64,000 nt of DNA, taken from the NCBI GenBank assembly GCA_041695085.1, contig JBGFRO010000028.1, forward strand, positions 1 through 64,000, in the 5' to 3' direction. The position numbers and the translations under genes are program-made. A model generated the notes under the pieces. That model was given only the letters and a program-made list of their open reading frames with translations, did not search any database and was not told the origin of the DNA. Positions within the stretch are counted from its first letter, which is position 1; every line of letters begins with the position of its first letter. This stretch comes from DYFT01 sp041695085. GTDB lineage: Bacteria > Bacteroidota > Ignavibacteria > UBA10030. Shown one piece after another: positions 33,407-41,206 of this stretch.

Positions 33407-35000
33407 AATCCCTCTCTGTTGCTCAGGTCTCTTCATACACGATAATTATCGCGGGATTCGCGATCTTGGCTGGAAGTTTCAATCCCTCTCTGTTGCTCAG
33501 GTCTCTTCATACGATAACTGACTGGAAGATTGAAAAACAGCAGGACACAAAGTTTCAATCCCTCTCTGTTGCTCAGGTCTCTTCATACAAAACAAGAGTT
33601 CGGAATGGGTCATCGTTTTCTGAGACGTTTCAATCCCTCTCTGTTGCTCAGGTCTCTTCATACTCAGCCGTTTTGGCTGAGGCGTTAAAAAAACACAATT
33701 ATGTTTCAATCCCTCTCTGTTGCTCAGGTCTCTTTATACACAACCTGCCGTGGGGTAACGCGATGTGCGAGATGGGTTTCAATCCCTCTCTGCTGCTCAG
33801 GTCTCTTTATACGTCTGGTTCAACAAAATCTGTCCTTATTCCTATACCGATGGTTTCAATCCCTCTCTGTTGCTCAGGTCTCTTTATACCGCGGCACAAT
33901 TGCTTCCGGCTTGGCTGTGAGCCGCATTAGTTTCAATCCCTCTCTGTTGCTCAGGTCTCTTTATACTCTCGACGGCTATCAACCGGGGGCAAATCTACGC
34001 CTTCGTTTCAATCCCTCTCTGTTGCTCAGGTCTCTTTATACGAGCGGAACTTGCGGCGGGTGCAGTTAATGCTCGATAGTTTCAATCCCTCTCTGTTGCT
34101 CAGGTCTCTTTATACTTCGCCGAGCGGTGAACAAGGAACTCTACGGAGTGGGTTTCAATCCCTCTCTGTTGCTCAGGTCTCTTTATACTGTTCGCTTCGA
34201 GGTGAAGAAACGAGACAAGGCCGGCAAGTTTCAATCCCTCTCTGTTGCTCAGGTCTCTTTATACAGGTCATCAGCTTCAGCTACGACCGGAAGCGTGCCG
34301 GTTTCAATCCCTCTCTGTTGCTCAGGTCTCTTTATACAGGCAACGTCGGATATGCGCTTCGCGGCGCTTATCAAGTTTCAATCCCTCTCTGTTGCTCAGG
34401 TCTCTTTATACTTCGCTGTTGTGAAGAGGCAGCTGTCAGAACTTGAGGGTTTCAATCCCTCTCTGTTGCTCAGGTCTCTTTATACTTCCGCCGGTCAATA
34501 ATAATAGGAGGCTATTATGCGTGTTTCAATCCCTCTCTGTTGCTCAGGTCTCTTTATACCGGCGAGCCGACCGACCTGCCCTCCCCCGAGGACGGCGGTT
34601 TCAATCCCTCTCTGTTGCTCAGGTCTCTTTATACTGTCATCGTAACGATGAAAAGCGGGCTGGTGATGAGTTTCAATCCCTCTCTGTTGCTCAGGTCTCT
34701 TTATACTCAATCAACACCCATTCGCCTTCTGCGAATTGATCCAGTTTCAATCCCTCTCTGTTGCTCAGGTCTCTTTATACTGAAGAAGTCGATAAACTCA
34801 ATACCGTCGCTGTCGGTTTCAATCCCTCTCTGTTGCTCAGGTCTCTTTATACTATACTCCTCCATCCAGAGAACATTTCAGCAATATTCGGTTTCAATCC
34901 CTCTCTGTTGCTCAGGTCTCTTTATACTCAATCTGCAATTGACTTGGGAGCAAAGAAGATCATGTTTCAATCCCTCTCTGTTGCTCAGGTCTCTTTATAC
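33402..35000 (-). CRISPR. CRISPR array, 22 repeats of 37 bp and 21 spacers of 35-40 bp
   Basis: Repeats start at 33402, 33476, 33552, 33627, 33703, 33776, 33853, 33930, 34005, 34079, 34152, 34228, 34301, 34375, 34449, 34523, 34598, 34670, 34744, 34816, 34891 and 34964. Read on the minus strand, the repeat begins GTATAAAGAGACC and ends GAGGGATTGAAAC. Its last eight bases ATTGAAAC are the classic type III crRNA 5' tag, so transcription runs right to left, with the leader at the cas6 side. The four leftmost repeats share a T-to-C change on the plus strand (CTTCATAC for CTTTATAC), the leftmost has lost its GTTT end, and the repeat at 33776 has one further change. These ageing signs confirm that the left end is the trailer. 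Confidence 0.98.
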
Positions 35001-35227
35001 TCACCCCCAAATTTGGCCTTGGTGCACAAGAACTTACAGGCACAAAAACACGGATCTCGGATGTTTTCCATTTTTCACCTCGTGTTCGTTGGATTATGCT
35101 GCCTTTTCGTGGAACGTTTGCTTTGCATGTCAATCTATATCTTCGTTTGCATGCAGGAATCACTTCAATCCCATTCTGTAAACAACTGCTACGTCTGGCG
35201 TTGTGGCGGTTTTCGTTGCTTTGAGCG
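35001..35227 (-). promoter_or_regulatory. CRISPR leader
   Basis: A 227-nt gene-free stretch between the cas6 stop and the first, newest repeat. On the minus strand it holds TTGACA and A/T-rich tracts. It also contains ACAG-AATGGGATTGAAG (35164-35180), which resembles the 3' part of the repeat. Orientation is fixed by the crRNA tag and by repeat decay at the other end. I do not see a convincing complete promoter. Confidence 0.75.
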
Positions 35228-36250
35228 TCACTCGTCAGCCGATCTGTGCACGAGCTTAAATTGCCCAAGTCCGAAGCTAGTGCCTTTTCCAACATGGAGA
35301 TACTCACCTATTCTTAAAAGCGGGAGAAGGTCATCAACTTCCCCCTTGAGGGTTATCTGACCGACGAAACCACCAAGTTTCATTGGTATATGTTGCCGGT
35401 TTGAATATCGCTCCCAGTCCATCCATCCGATATCTACGTTCGACAAGGAAAGCTGCCTTGAATTCAGCGGAATTCTCTTCGCGGTATACGGCTGGATGTC
35501 GCTCAAACAGTAAAGATTTGTGAGCACAAAGAGACGATGGTAGAGCGTCTCGATGAATGTCCAGAGGTCATCGGTTGTTCTGAGTCGCATCAGGTGTCGT
35601 CTGCTGTTACCGTGGCTGGTCATGATGCGTGTCGGTGTGAGGAACTGCATCGTCACGCTCTGTGGCGATCCGTTCGAGTGAAGGAACTCTGGAAACGTCA
35701 TGACGCGGAAATCCCCCGTGAAGGTTTTTCCGTCAAACACAACGGCGCCATCGGCATCGGTCATGCGGCGGACGGCGAACTTGCCCTTGGCCGTTCCAAG
35801 TCCCACACGCTCACCGAAGACCGTGAAGGCATAGACGATAGAAGGGAGAAGTTCCATAACTCTGCCAATCAGCACAAGGCCGACTGACAGCCGCTCCCCT
35901 TTCTTGAACTGACGCTGATCGGTGAGCGGCGGCTCGAGGACAAACGGCTGGGGTGCATCGCGCCCGATGCGGAGCAGATCGGCGACCATCTTGTCAATCT
36001 TTGGCTCGAAGACGGAGATATAGTGACAGGTGTGTTTGAGTAGACAGGGCGGGCAGTCGAATGTTTTCGTCATGCATAGTGCCTTCTTCAGCGCATTTCC
36101 AAAGCCACCGCGAAAGGTAGACCCCTTGTATTGAGGGAGATGAAGATCCTCGGTCGCCTCGAGATCAAATGTGAACCGGGCGAAGCGAAGTGAGTGAAGC
36201 GGACTCAGATCGATAGAAGCAGCGGCGTTCGACGACATATGATGCATCAT
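35228..36250 (-). CDS. cas6: CRISPR RNA endoribonuclease Cas6
   Basis: A 340-residue RAMP protein that cuts pre-crRNA within repeats, leaving the ATTGAAAC tag predicted from this array. It has the opening ferredoxin-fold strand FARFTFDLEA, a GSTFRGGFGNAL element, a four-cysteine stretch CPPCLLKHTC and the C-terminal glycine-rich loop HVGKGTSFGLGQFKL that defines Cas6. The Cys-containing insert and the length of 340 place it with the larger Cas6 proteins of type III loci. A catalytic His cannot be fixed by eye. The start overlaps the upstream csx gene as ATGA. Confidence 0.92.
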   Translation of the reverse strand: MMHHMSSNAAASIDLSPLHSLRFARFTFDLEATEDLHLPQYKGSTFRGGFGNALKKALCMTKTFDCPPCLLKHTCHYISVFEPKIDKMVADLLRIGRDAPQPFVLEPPLTDQRQFKKGERLSVGLVLIGRVMELLPSIVYAFTVFGERVGLGTAKGKFAVRRMTDADGAVVFDGKTFTGDFRVMTFPEFLHSNGSPQSVTMQFLTPTRIMTSHGNSRRHLMRLRTTDDLWTFIETLYHRLFVLTNLYCLSDIQPYTAKRIPLNSRQLSLSNVDIGWMDWERYSNRQHIPMKLGGFVGQITLKGEVDDLLPLLRIGEYLHVGKGTSFGLGQFKLVHRSADE

Positions 36251-36648
36251 GCCTCCTCCCTCAGTTCAAAATATGGGCGGAATTGCACGAATTGAAACAC
36301 GGTGGTTTTAGAGCCATCGGGGTTGTCGGTGACAATGCGTTCAGTGGTGGACGCGACGCAGGGGATGTTGCGGCGCTCCATTTCCTTCACAAACAGGTAA
36401 GTGAACGTGAACTCGCCCATGATATGGACTGCGTGCTCTTTTATATGTTCGGAATCTTTGGATTGTTCAAGATGAGTAAGACAAAGTTGTACATACTCCA
36501 CCACTTTGTTTTGAATCTCTTCGAGGGTCGCTTTTGGCTCAACAGCCGGGAATGGAATGTCGATGATGGTACCAAACAATGCTTCGGCGGCGCCTCGCTG
36601 TTCAGGCGACCATTTAGAGAGAGGGTGGTTGGAGAGGTTAAGGAGCAT
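36247..36648 (-). CDS. Small Csx-type protein, CARF-like / candidate ring nuclease
   Basis: About 133 residues from the ATG at 36646-36648 (MLLNLSNHPLSKWSPEQ). An upstream ATG at 36738 would overlap the 4TM gene by 101 nt and adds no family-like residues. The pattern LLNLSNHP, then DIPFPAVEP, HIMGEFTFTYLFV, the strand-loop CVASTTERIV and FQFVQFRPYF fits a small Rossmann-fold protein. The ATTER and F-x-x-V-x-F-R-x-Y end resembles Csx20-type proteins that degrade cyclic oligoadenylates. I infer a signal-degrading or signal-binding role. The name is not certain. It is coupled to cas6 by a four-base overlap. Confidence 0.6.
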   Translation of the reverse strand: MLLNLSNHPLSKWSPEQRGAAEALFGTIIDIPFPAVEPKATLEEIQNKVVEYVQLCLTHLEQSKDSEHIKEHAVHIMGEFTFTYLFVKEMERRNIPCVASTTERIVTDNPDGSKTTVFQFVQFRPYFELREEA

Positions 36649-37276
36649 GAGGCCTGGTTTTTGCTCGTTTGACGGAACGAGAAGGATTTTGGGTCGAACT
36701 ATCCATGTCTTGTGTTCTTGATAGCTGAACTGCATCATAGCCCTGCCGAACTCGCTTTCGAAAAGTATTACTCACTCTCCACCAGGTAAAGAGAGACAAG
36801 GAGATGATAACAGCCCCAACGGCGATCTCCCAGATGATCGCTGACATTAAAGAGGCGCCAAAAATATTGTCGAGGCGTTGCTTCGTGAAGATGACAGCAC
36901 CTATTGTGGTAAAGAGTGCATTGACTGCTGTTGATCGGCTCATACGAATTCTTCCACGCAAGTACTGAAAGTATTGGGAGGTAGAAGGATCCTTCAGAGC
37001 GACAAGAAGGTTGAAGGTATTTCGCCCGTTCTCAGGAAGATGTTTTATTCTGATTCTCTCGCTCCAACAGTTAAGAAGCGTATCCGAAAACTCATCGATG
37101 GAGATGCCGAGCGGATAGGCGATCGCAAAAGCGAGCAAGAGAAACAGAATCTGGTGAAAGGGAGCTAGTGAGAAAAGCCAGTCGTAGTTCCAAAAACTAA
37201 ACAGGAAGAGCAGAATCCATATGGTTGCCTGGATGCCAATTGCGAGGTGTTCAACAACAAGAGCGGTTGTGCGCAT
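36638..37276 (-). CDS. Four-helix membrane protein of the CRISPR operon, unknown function
   Basis: A 212-residue protein with four predicted membrane helices at about 7-29, 36-58, 114-131 and 142-167. Between helices 2 and 3 is a polar loop of about 55 residues (SIDEFSDTLLNCWSERIRIK onward). A basic tail (FRKRVRQ, SVKRAKTRPH) follows helix 4, so both ends probably face the cytoplasm. I do not recognise the family. It begins 11 nt after the 2TM-CARF gene and overlaps the csx gene, so it is in the cas operon. The position suggests a membrane effector or pore partner of the two sensor proteins upstream. Confidence 0.75.
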   Translation of the reverse strand: MRTTALVVEHLAIGIQATIWILLFLFSFWNYDWLFSLAPFHQILFLLLAFAIAYPLGISIDEFSDTLLNCWSERIRIKHLPENGRNTFNLLVALKDPSTSQYFQYLRGRIRMSRSTAVNALFTTIGAVIFTKQRLDNIFGASLMSAIIWEIAVGAVIISLSLFTWWRVSNTFRKRVRQGYDAVQLSRTQDMDSSTQNPSRSVKRAKTRPHAP

Positions 37277-37287
37277 AAGGTACCGAC

Positions 37288-38124
37288 CTATTCGGGAATG
37301 AGTTTCGGCTCGTACTTAATAATGACCGGCAATAGGTTGCGTGGACGGTCGGAGAATGGTTCGTATTCTGCAACGATGACCTGAACATCTTTCTCCTTAG
37401 ACAGTGCACCCAGTACCGCTCCAACCGTCATCGATTTCGTACCGGGGGTCACGTCAACGATCATCTGCGGTGGCTTCAGTTTGTACTCCCTCCTCGCTTC
37501 CCGAAAAACCTTTTGCATGGTTTCACCAGCTTGCTCGCAGACCCCCGCGTCGTCATCAACATCCAGCGGAGTAGGCTCCAAGAATGTGACTTCTTTGCCC
37601 TTTATTACCCTCTCGCTGAGAAATTTCTTGTAAACCTCGAGAAAGCGTTGTGAACTTTGGTCGGGCCTTTTCTGTGACTTCGATGTAACCAACCAGCAGT
37701 AGCGTAGTTTAGACAAGTGGGTCTGAATGGCAAGGGTTGCGTGGCCAAAATTCGTCGCGTTAATGTTTTCGAAACCAAGGGACGAATAATCAAGTGTTTC
37801 TAAAGCGTGATTGATTTCTTTCTCATTTTCTTCCTCAGTCTTGGCTTGTGACCCAAACTTCCGGTAAAGGGGGAGAAAGACAATCAAACCCTCCCGAGCC
37901 TCTTCATCCACTCGCTCTGGAATCGCGAGACGGATGGTCTTGATCGATGTTTGCAAAAGTTTTCCCTTGAGATTCTGAAGAAAGACGATGAGGGCGACAG
38001 AAAGCGCCACAATCAAGACAGCGTAGGAAGTGGGAAAGTCTGTAATGAATATTCTGAGGATAAGGCTCAGTGTTGTGCCAGCCAAAGTGCCGAGCAAGAT
38101 CAGTAGTACATTTAGAACCTTCAT
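37288..38124 (-). CDS. Membrane-anchored CARF-domain protein (2TM-CARF)
   Basis: A 278-residue protein with two N-terminal membrane helices (about 4-27 and 33-50), followed by a cytoplasmic Rossmann-like domain from about residue 78. Landmarks are GLIVFLPLYRKFG (first strand), the CWLVTSKSQ strand and the CARF motif VDVTPGTKSMTVGA at 223-236, which resembles the D-x-T-x-G-T-K-x-M ligand loop of CARF proteins. CARF domains bind cyclic oligoadenylates made by Cas10. No HEPN, PD-(D/E)XK or protease domain is attached, so the membrane part is the likely effector, as in Cam1-type proteins with one helix. The gene lies 40 nt downstream of the TM-SAVED gene. Confidence 0.8.
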   Translation of the reverse strand: MKVLNVLLILLGTLAGTTLSLILRIFITDFPTSYAVLIVALSVALIVFLQNLKGKLLQTSIKTIRLAIPERVDEEAREGLIVFLPLYRKFGSQAKTEEENEKEINHALETLDYSSLGFENINATNFGHATLAIQTHLSKLRYCWLVTSKSQKRPDQSSQRFLEVYKKFLSERVIKGKEVTFLEPTPLDVDDDAGVCEQAGETMQKVFREARREYKLKPPQMIVDVTPGTKSMTVGAVLGALSKEKDVQVIVAEYEPFSDRPRNLLPVIIKYEPKLIPE

Positions 38125-38164
38125 AGTTTTTTGTTTTCGCTTAAAAGCTTTTCAGGTATTATTG

Positions 38165-38695
38165 CTACAATTCCGATGCTTCTTTCACCGCAGAGTACTC
38201 TAATCCTGGTATAAAGCCCTTGTGTAAGTACGTCCAGTATTCGTACTGTTGTATCTCGCGATTCAGGTGATACACTTTTACTCGAACCCAATTGTCCAAG
38301 ATAGCGCCCACTGCAACAGCAAAGGCGACCGGCACCATAAGGAAAAGATGAACTTCTGTTACGCCCTCTTCCGTCATTTCTGATTTGATCTTGAGTATGT
38401 CAGCCAGCAATTGGGATATATTATTTCTTGTTACCCCCTCTGGTTTGTGATACGTGCGGATCGGGATATTTCGGAGACCCTGTTGCTCTAAGAAAGGTTT
38501 AGCCTGTCCAGTGATGTCGGTGGGCTGGAGCGTTATTACCAGTGCCATCGGTTTCTGCGTGATTGCACTCCCGATTTCGCTGATCTTCCGCTTGTATCGA
38601 TACGCCCGTGTGAAAAACAAGTATGCGGCCCACAAAAGGGGAACCGCTGAGAGAATCTGGATGACGCTTGCTATGTTTCCAATTGTAGTCCACAT
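38165..38695 (-). CDS. Membrane-anchored SAVED-domain protein (TM-SAVED)
   Basis: A 176-residue protein. One membrane helix at about 6-28 is followed by a basic stretch (RAYRYKRK) and a single cytoplasmic Rossmann-like domain. MALVITLQPTDITGQ is the first strand. Residues 113-152, with VTEVHLFLMVPVAFAVAVG and then VRVKVYHLN, match the SAVED pattern v-H-l-F-x-x-x-P-x-a-x-A-x-x-x-G followed by v-x-V-Y. SAVED domains bind cyclic oligonucleotides, and TM-SAVED proteins are known as CBASS effectors. In a type III operon it is expected to read cyclic oligoadenylate at the inner membrane. It follows cmr6 by 42 nt. Confidence 0.75.
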   Translation of the reverse strand: MWTTIGNIASVIQILSAVPLLWAAYLFFTRAYRYKRKISEIGSAITQKPMALVITLQPTDITGQAKPFLEQQGLRNIPIRTYHKPEGVTRNNISQLLADILKIKSEMTEEGVTEVHLFLMVPVAFAVAVGAILDNWVRVKVYHLNREIQQYEYWTYLHKGFIPGLEYSAVKEASEL

Positions 38696-38737
38696 GGTCT
38701 TCTCACTTCCACGTTGACGTTAGTGTTATGGTTAAGC

Positions 38738-39844
38738 TCATTCTTTCGGTTTTCCTTTGTACGCAGCTGAAACGACTTGCCCGCTTTTCTTTTCGCGTTT
38801 GATTTCCACAAAGATAATAGAGCCAGGTCGCAAACCGAGTCCAGCCGGAGTCAACCCCGCGCACCGAATCACTTCCTCATATCCTTCAATCTGTACCTCA
38901 ATCCATTTGTCGCCGAGGTTTTTTACTATTGCGATGATGGAGCCTGGGGGAGCAGTTGGTTTCGCCATTGCACCAATCTCAATAGCGCCAGTGGATGGAT
39001 GCTGCGCAGCGCCTTGGACCGGTTCGAAGTACCCATACCCCGCATTGGTTTTGCCGCCGATGCCCATATTCTCCAGACACCACTTGAGTAGTTTTTGTAC
39101 GTACTCTCCCCACTCCACACTTGGAGCTGAGATTGCAAAGAGAAACTCTGAGTGGGGTCTTACGACCAGGAACGGCACGGGGTTAGGGTCATCGAAATCC
39201 GTGGGCCAATCAGAACCCTTGTTGTAATATTTCTTGTGATGAACTGTGATGACGTCGCGATGGAAAGGCTTTCCATAAACTGAATTGGGATCATACCAGG
39301 CATCCCAAAAGACGAATTTGGAAGCAGACTTCGTATCGCCAAAGATGACTTTCAGTTGTGATTTCATCTCATCAACTCGACGGTTGAATTCTTCCGCAGT
39401 AATCTCGCCTGATTGAATGCGCTTCCGTTCCATCTCTTCACAGGTCTGAAGCCATCTGCTTGCCCCACGATGGCACATGCCCTTGATCGCCGAGCCGGGT
39501 ATGATGGGCATTCCATACGTGTGATGAACTGTCAGACCGACTTCGAGGGGGCTCTCATTTCCGAGTCCTACGGCAAGTGAGGAGACAAGTTGGGCGGTTA
39601 CCGTCGTAGCGCCACGCCGTCTAATCAACTCTCTCCAGCGGTTGAACGCGTTTCGATAAGCATCAGATGAAGCAATCTTCGTGGCACGTTCAAGCACCCT
39701 TTCTTCCGGTGTCTCTGGTAGTTTGCTTCGCTCGTCGGGATTAGTAGGTTTATGCTCTTTGAGATAGCGCGTCAGAAGCAGACCAGCGTGGCTAGCCTGT
39801 TCCAGAGGAAGGCCATCAAGTTGAGAACGACATGCTTTAGTCAT
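38738..39844 (-). CDS. cmr6: Type III-B RAMP protein Cmr6
   Basis: About 368 residues from the ATG at 39842-39844, which overlaps the cmr5 end by 8 nt. The Cas7-like RAMP core has a helical N-terminus (GLLLTRYLKEHK), EVGLTVHHTYGMPIIPGSAIKG, then VIFGDTKSASKFVFWDAWYD, and the glycine-rich NMGIGGKTNAGYGYF. Cmr6 sits at the crRNA 3' end of the Cmr filament. After residue 285 there is an extra domain of about 70 residues (GSIIAIVKNLGDKWIEVQI, LRPGSIIFVEIK) that reads like a small beta-barrel and is not part of a minimal Cmr6. Confidence 0.93.
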   Translation of the reverse strand: MTKACRSQLDGLPLEQASHAGLLLTRYLKEHKPTNPDERSKLPETPEERVLERATKIASSDAYRNAFNRWRELIRRRGATTVTAQLVSSLAVGLGNESPLEVGLTVHHTYGMPIIPGSAIKGMCHRGASRWLQTCEEMERKRIQSGEITAEEFNRRVDEMKSQLKVIFGDTKSASKFVFWDAWYDPNSVYGKPFHRDVITVHHKKYYNKGSDWPTDFDDPNPVPFLVVRPHSEFLFAISAPSVEWGEYVQKLLKWCLENMGIGGKTNAGYGYFEPVQGAAQHPSTGAIEIGAMAKPTAPPGSIIAIVKNLGDKWIEVQIEGYEEVIRCAGLTPAGLGLRPGSIIFVEIKREKKSGQVVSAAYKGKPKE

Positions 39845-40253
39845 GTTTAGCTTCCTCCGCAGCTCGAGCATCTTCGACCTTCAGGATTGAGACTGCAAAC
39901 CGTTTGAAGTACACCCAGGATGTAAGCACTTGTCGTGTGTAAAGCATGTATTGGCTGGCACTGTCTTCTCTAATCCGCTTTAAGAGTGTTGCCGGATCAG
40001 CGAATCCAAGTATCTTGGAGACATGCTCAAGGAGAAGCTTATGCGCTTCATTTCGGTTCGACTTTCCTCCTGAAGTGGGAGTCATCTTGTCGAACGAAAA
40101 TGCTACTGCTTGACACAAACCACACGTACGTACCATTACAGGAAAACTATGGCACAAACCGCCGTAGATATCTCTGATCTCCTTCTCTTTGCCTTCAACT
40201 TCTCCCACCAACTTAGCAGCTGTCGATAGCAGTTCTTGCGCTCGCGTTTTCAT
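39837..40253 (-). CDS. cmr5: Type III-B small subunit Cmr5 (Cas11)
   Basis: A 138-residue all-helical protein from the ATG at 40251-40253, which overlaps the cmr4 stop as ATGA. It begins MKTRAQELLSTAAKLVGEVE and has YGGLCHSFPVMVRTCGLCQA, LLLEHVSKILG and MLYTRQVLTSWVYFKRFA, the usual Cmr5 order. It forms the minor filament beside the Cmr4 backbone and helps hold target RNA. A longer frame upstream runs antisense to nothing useful but lies inside cmr4 and is rejected. The two CxxC-like cysteines (CGLC) are noted. Confidence 0.93.
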   Translation of the reverse strand: MKTRAQELLSTAAKLVGEVEGKEKEIRDIYGGLCHSFPVMVRTCGLCQAVAFSFDKMTPTSGGKSNRNEAHKLLLEHVSKILGFADPATLLKRIREDSASQYMLYTRQVLTSWVYFKRFAVSILKVEDARAAEEAKHD

Positions 40254-41206
40254 GGCATCACCACCCGGCACAGTCCACGACCGACTGAGGCGTTGCCGCC
40301 AATTTGAATAACAATCGGTTGTGAGTTTACTGTGCCTTCCTGTTTTTGGTTTCCTTCTTGCTCTTTCTTTGTCTGCAAAGCATTGTAGAAGCTCTTCAGC
40401 AGTTCCGACCTGTCCTGCCGGTAGGAATCGGCTACGAGTACAGGACCAACAAAAACAGCCTCGGCGGGAACAGCTTCTTCGTACCATAGCCCACCCTTAC
40501 GTACAACCTTGTTTTCATCTTCGAGAGCAACTCGAGCCTGAATCTCAGTAGCCGTTTCGCTCAGGAAGTTGAACACCTCATCACTGACAATGGCGAAGCG
40601 TGAGACAAATTCATTTATGCCTAATCCGACAGCCGTTGCGATACCTCTGGCAATGTCTCCAACTTCTTTGCGGCGTTCAACGTTCAAGTCCATGTCTTCG
40701 AGATACACTTTTCCGCTGACCAGCACGCTATTCTCTTCGGGGAGAAGAGCTGTCAGTGGATCAGGTGGGTTCTCAGGAATCTTGGATAGAAACTGGAGTG
40801 ACAATCCAATAGCATCTACATCGCGTTTCAACCGTTGGAGAATCAAAGGACAGGTCACGTAGGCAAACGTGCCGAAGAAGCTCCTTACCGGCAGACAGAG
40901 AATTCGCTGATCTCCGAACACTACCGGTCCGGCACTAATCTCGTCCCCGTAAATCTTGTCTGCATCCTTTTCCGCCATCTTTTTGGCGTCTTCAAATGAT
41001 TTTCCTGATGAGATCAATTCATCTGTCTTTTTCCGTTCGTGCGCATCTCGAAGGACACCCTTCAGGCTGCTTGCCGGAATCATTGGCCAGCCCGTTGCCT
41101 TTTCGCGGGCGATTGGCTGGTCTATTATTGCTGCAGCTTGTCCGGTTCCGGAGTGGACCGGTGTGATCGCATGCAGATAGAGCAGTTTGGCAAATGCAGT
41201 ACTCAT
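40250..41206 (-). CDS. cmr4: Type III-B backbone protein Cmr4 (Cas7)
   Basis: About 318 residues from the ATG at 41204-41206, preceded by AAGGAGACGCGTT and overlapping the cmr3 stop. It shows YLHAITPVHSGTGQAAAIID, PMIPASSLKGVLRDA, VVFGDQRILCLPVRSFFGTF and the C-terminal GGNASVGRGLCRV. Cmr4 forms the repeating backbone and cuts target RNA at 6-nt intervals; the catalytic Asp would be in the thumb-loop region near the N-terminal third (IIDQPIARE is a candidate). Usual length. Confidence 0.95.
   Translation of the reverse strand: MSTAFAKLLYLHAITPVHSGTGQAAAIIDQPIAREKATGWPMIPASSLKGVLRDAHERKKTDELISSGKSFEDAKKMAEKDADKIYGDEISAGPVVFGDQRILCLPVRSFFGTFAYVTCPLILQRLKRDVDAIGLSLQFLSKIPENPPDPLTALLPEENSVLVSGKVYLEDMDLNVERRKEVGDIARGIATAVGLGINEFVSRFAIVSDEVFNFLSETATEIQARVALEDENKVVRKGGLWYEEAVPAEAVFVGPVLVADSYRQDRSELLKSFYNALQTKKEQEGNQKQEGTVNSQPIVIQIGGNASVGRGLCRVVMP

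Noticed and set aside
33286..35360. Several open frames across the array encoding repeated FNPSLLLRSLYT / FQSLSVAQVSLY units
   Set aside because: They are translations of the 37-bp CRISPR repeat in different frames, not a repeat protein.
36638..36738. 101-nt overlap of the csx gene with the 4TM gene
   Set aside because: The overlap vanishes with the internal start at 36648 (MLLNLSNHP), which matches where the fold begins.
37288..38695. A CalpL-type Lon-SAVED protease or a Csm6/Csx1 ribonuclease
   Set aside because: Neither sensor protein has room or motifs for a Lon Ser-Lys dyad or a HEPN R-x4-6-H; the remaining sequence is membrane helices.
39837..40487. Long form of cmr5 starting at 40487
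   Set aside because: The extra 78 codons lie inside cmr4 and lack family similarity. The ATG at 40253 has the ATGA coupling and gives the normal Cmr5 length.
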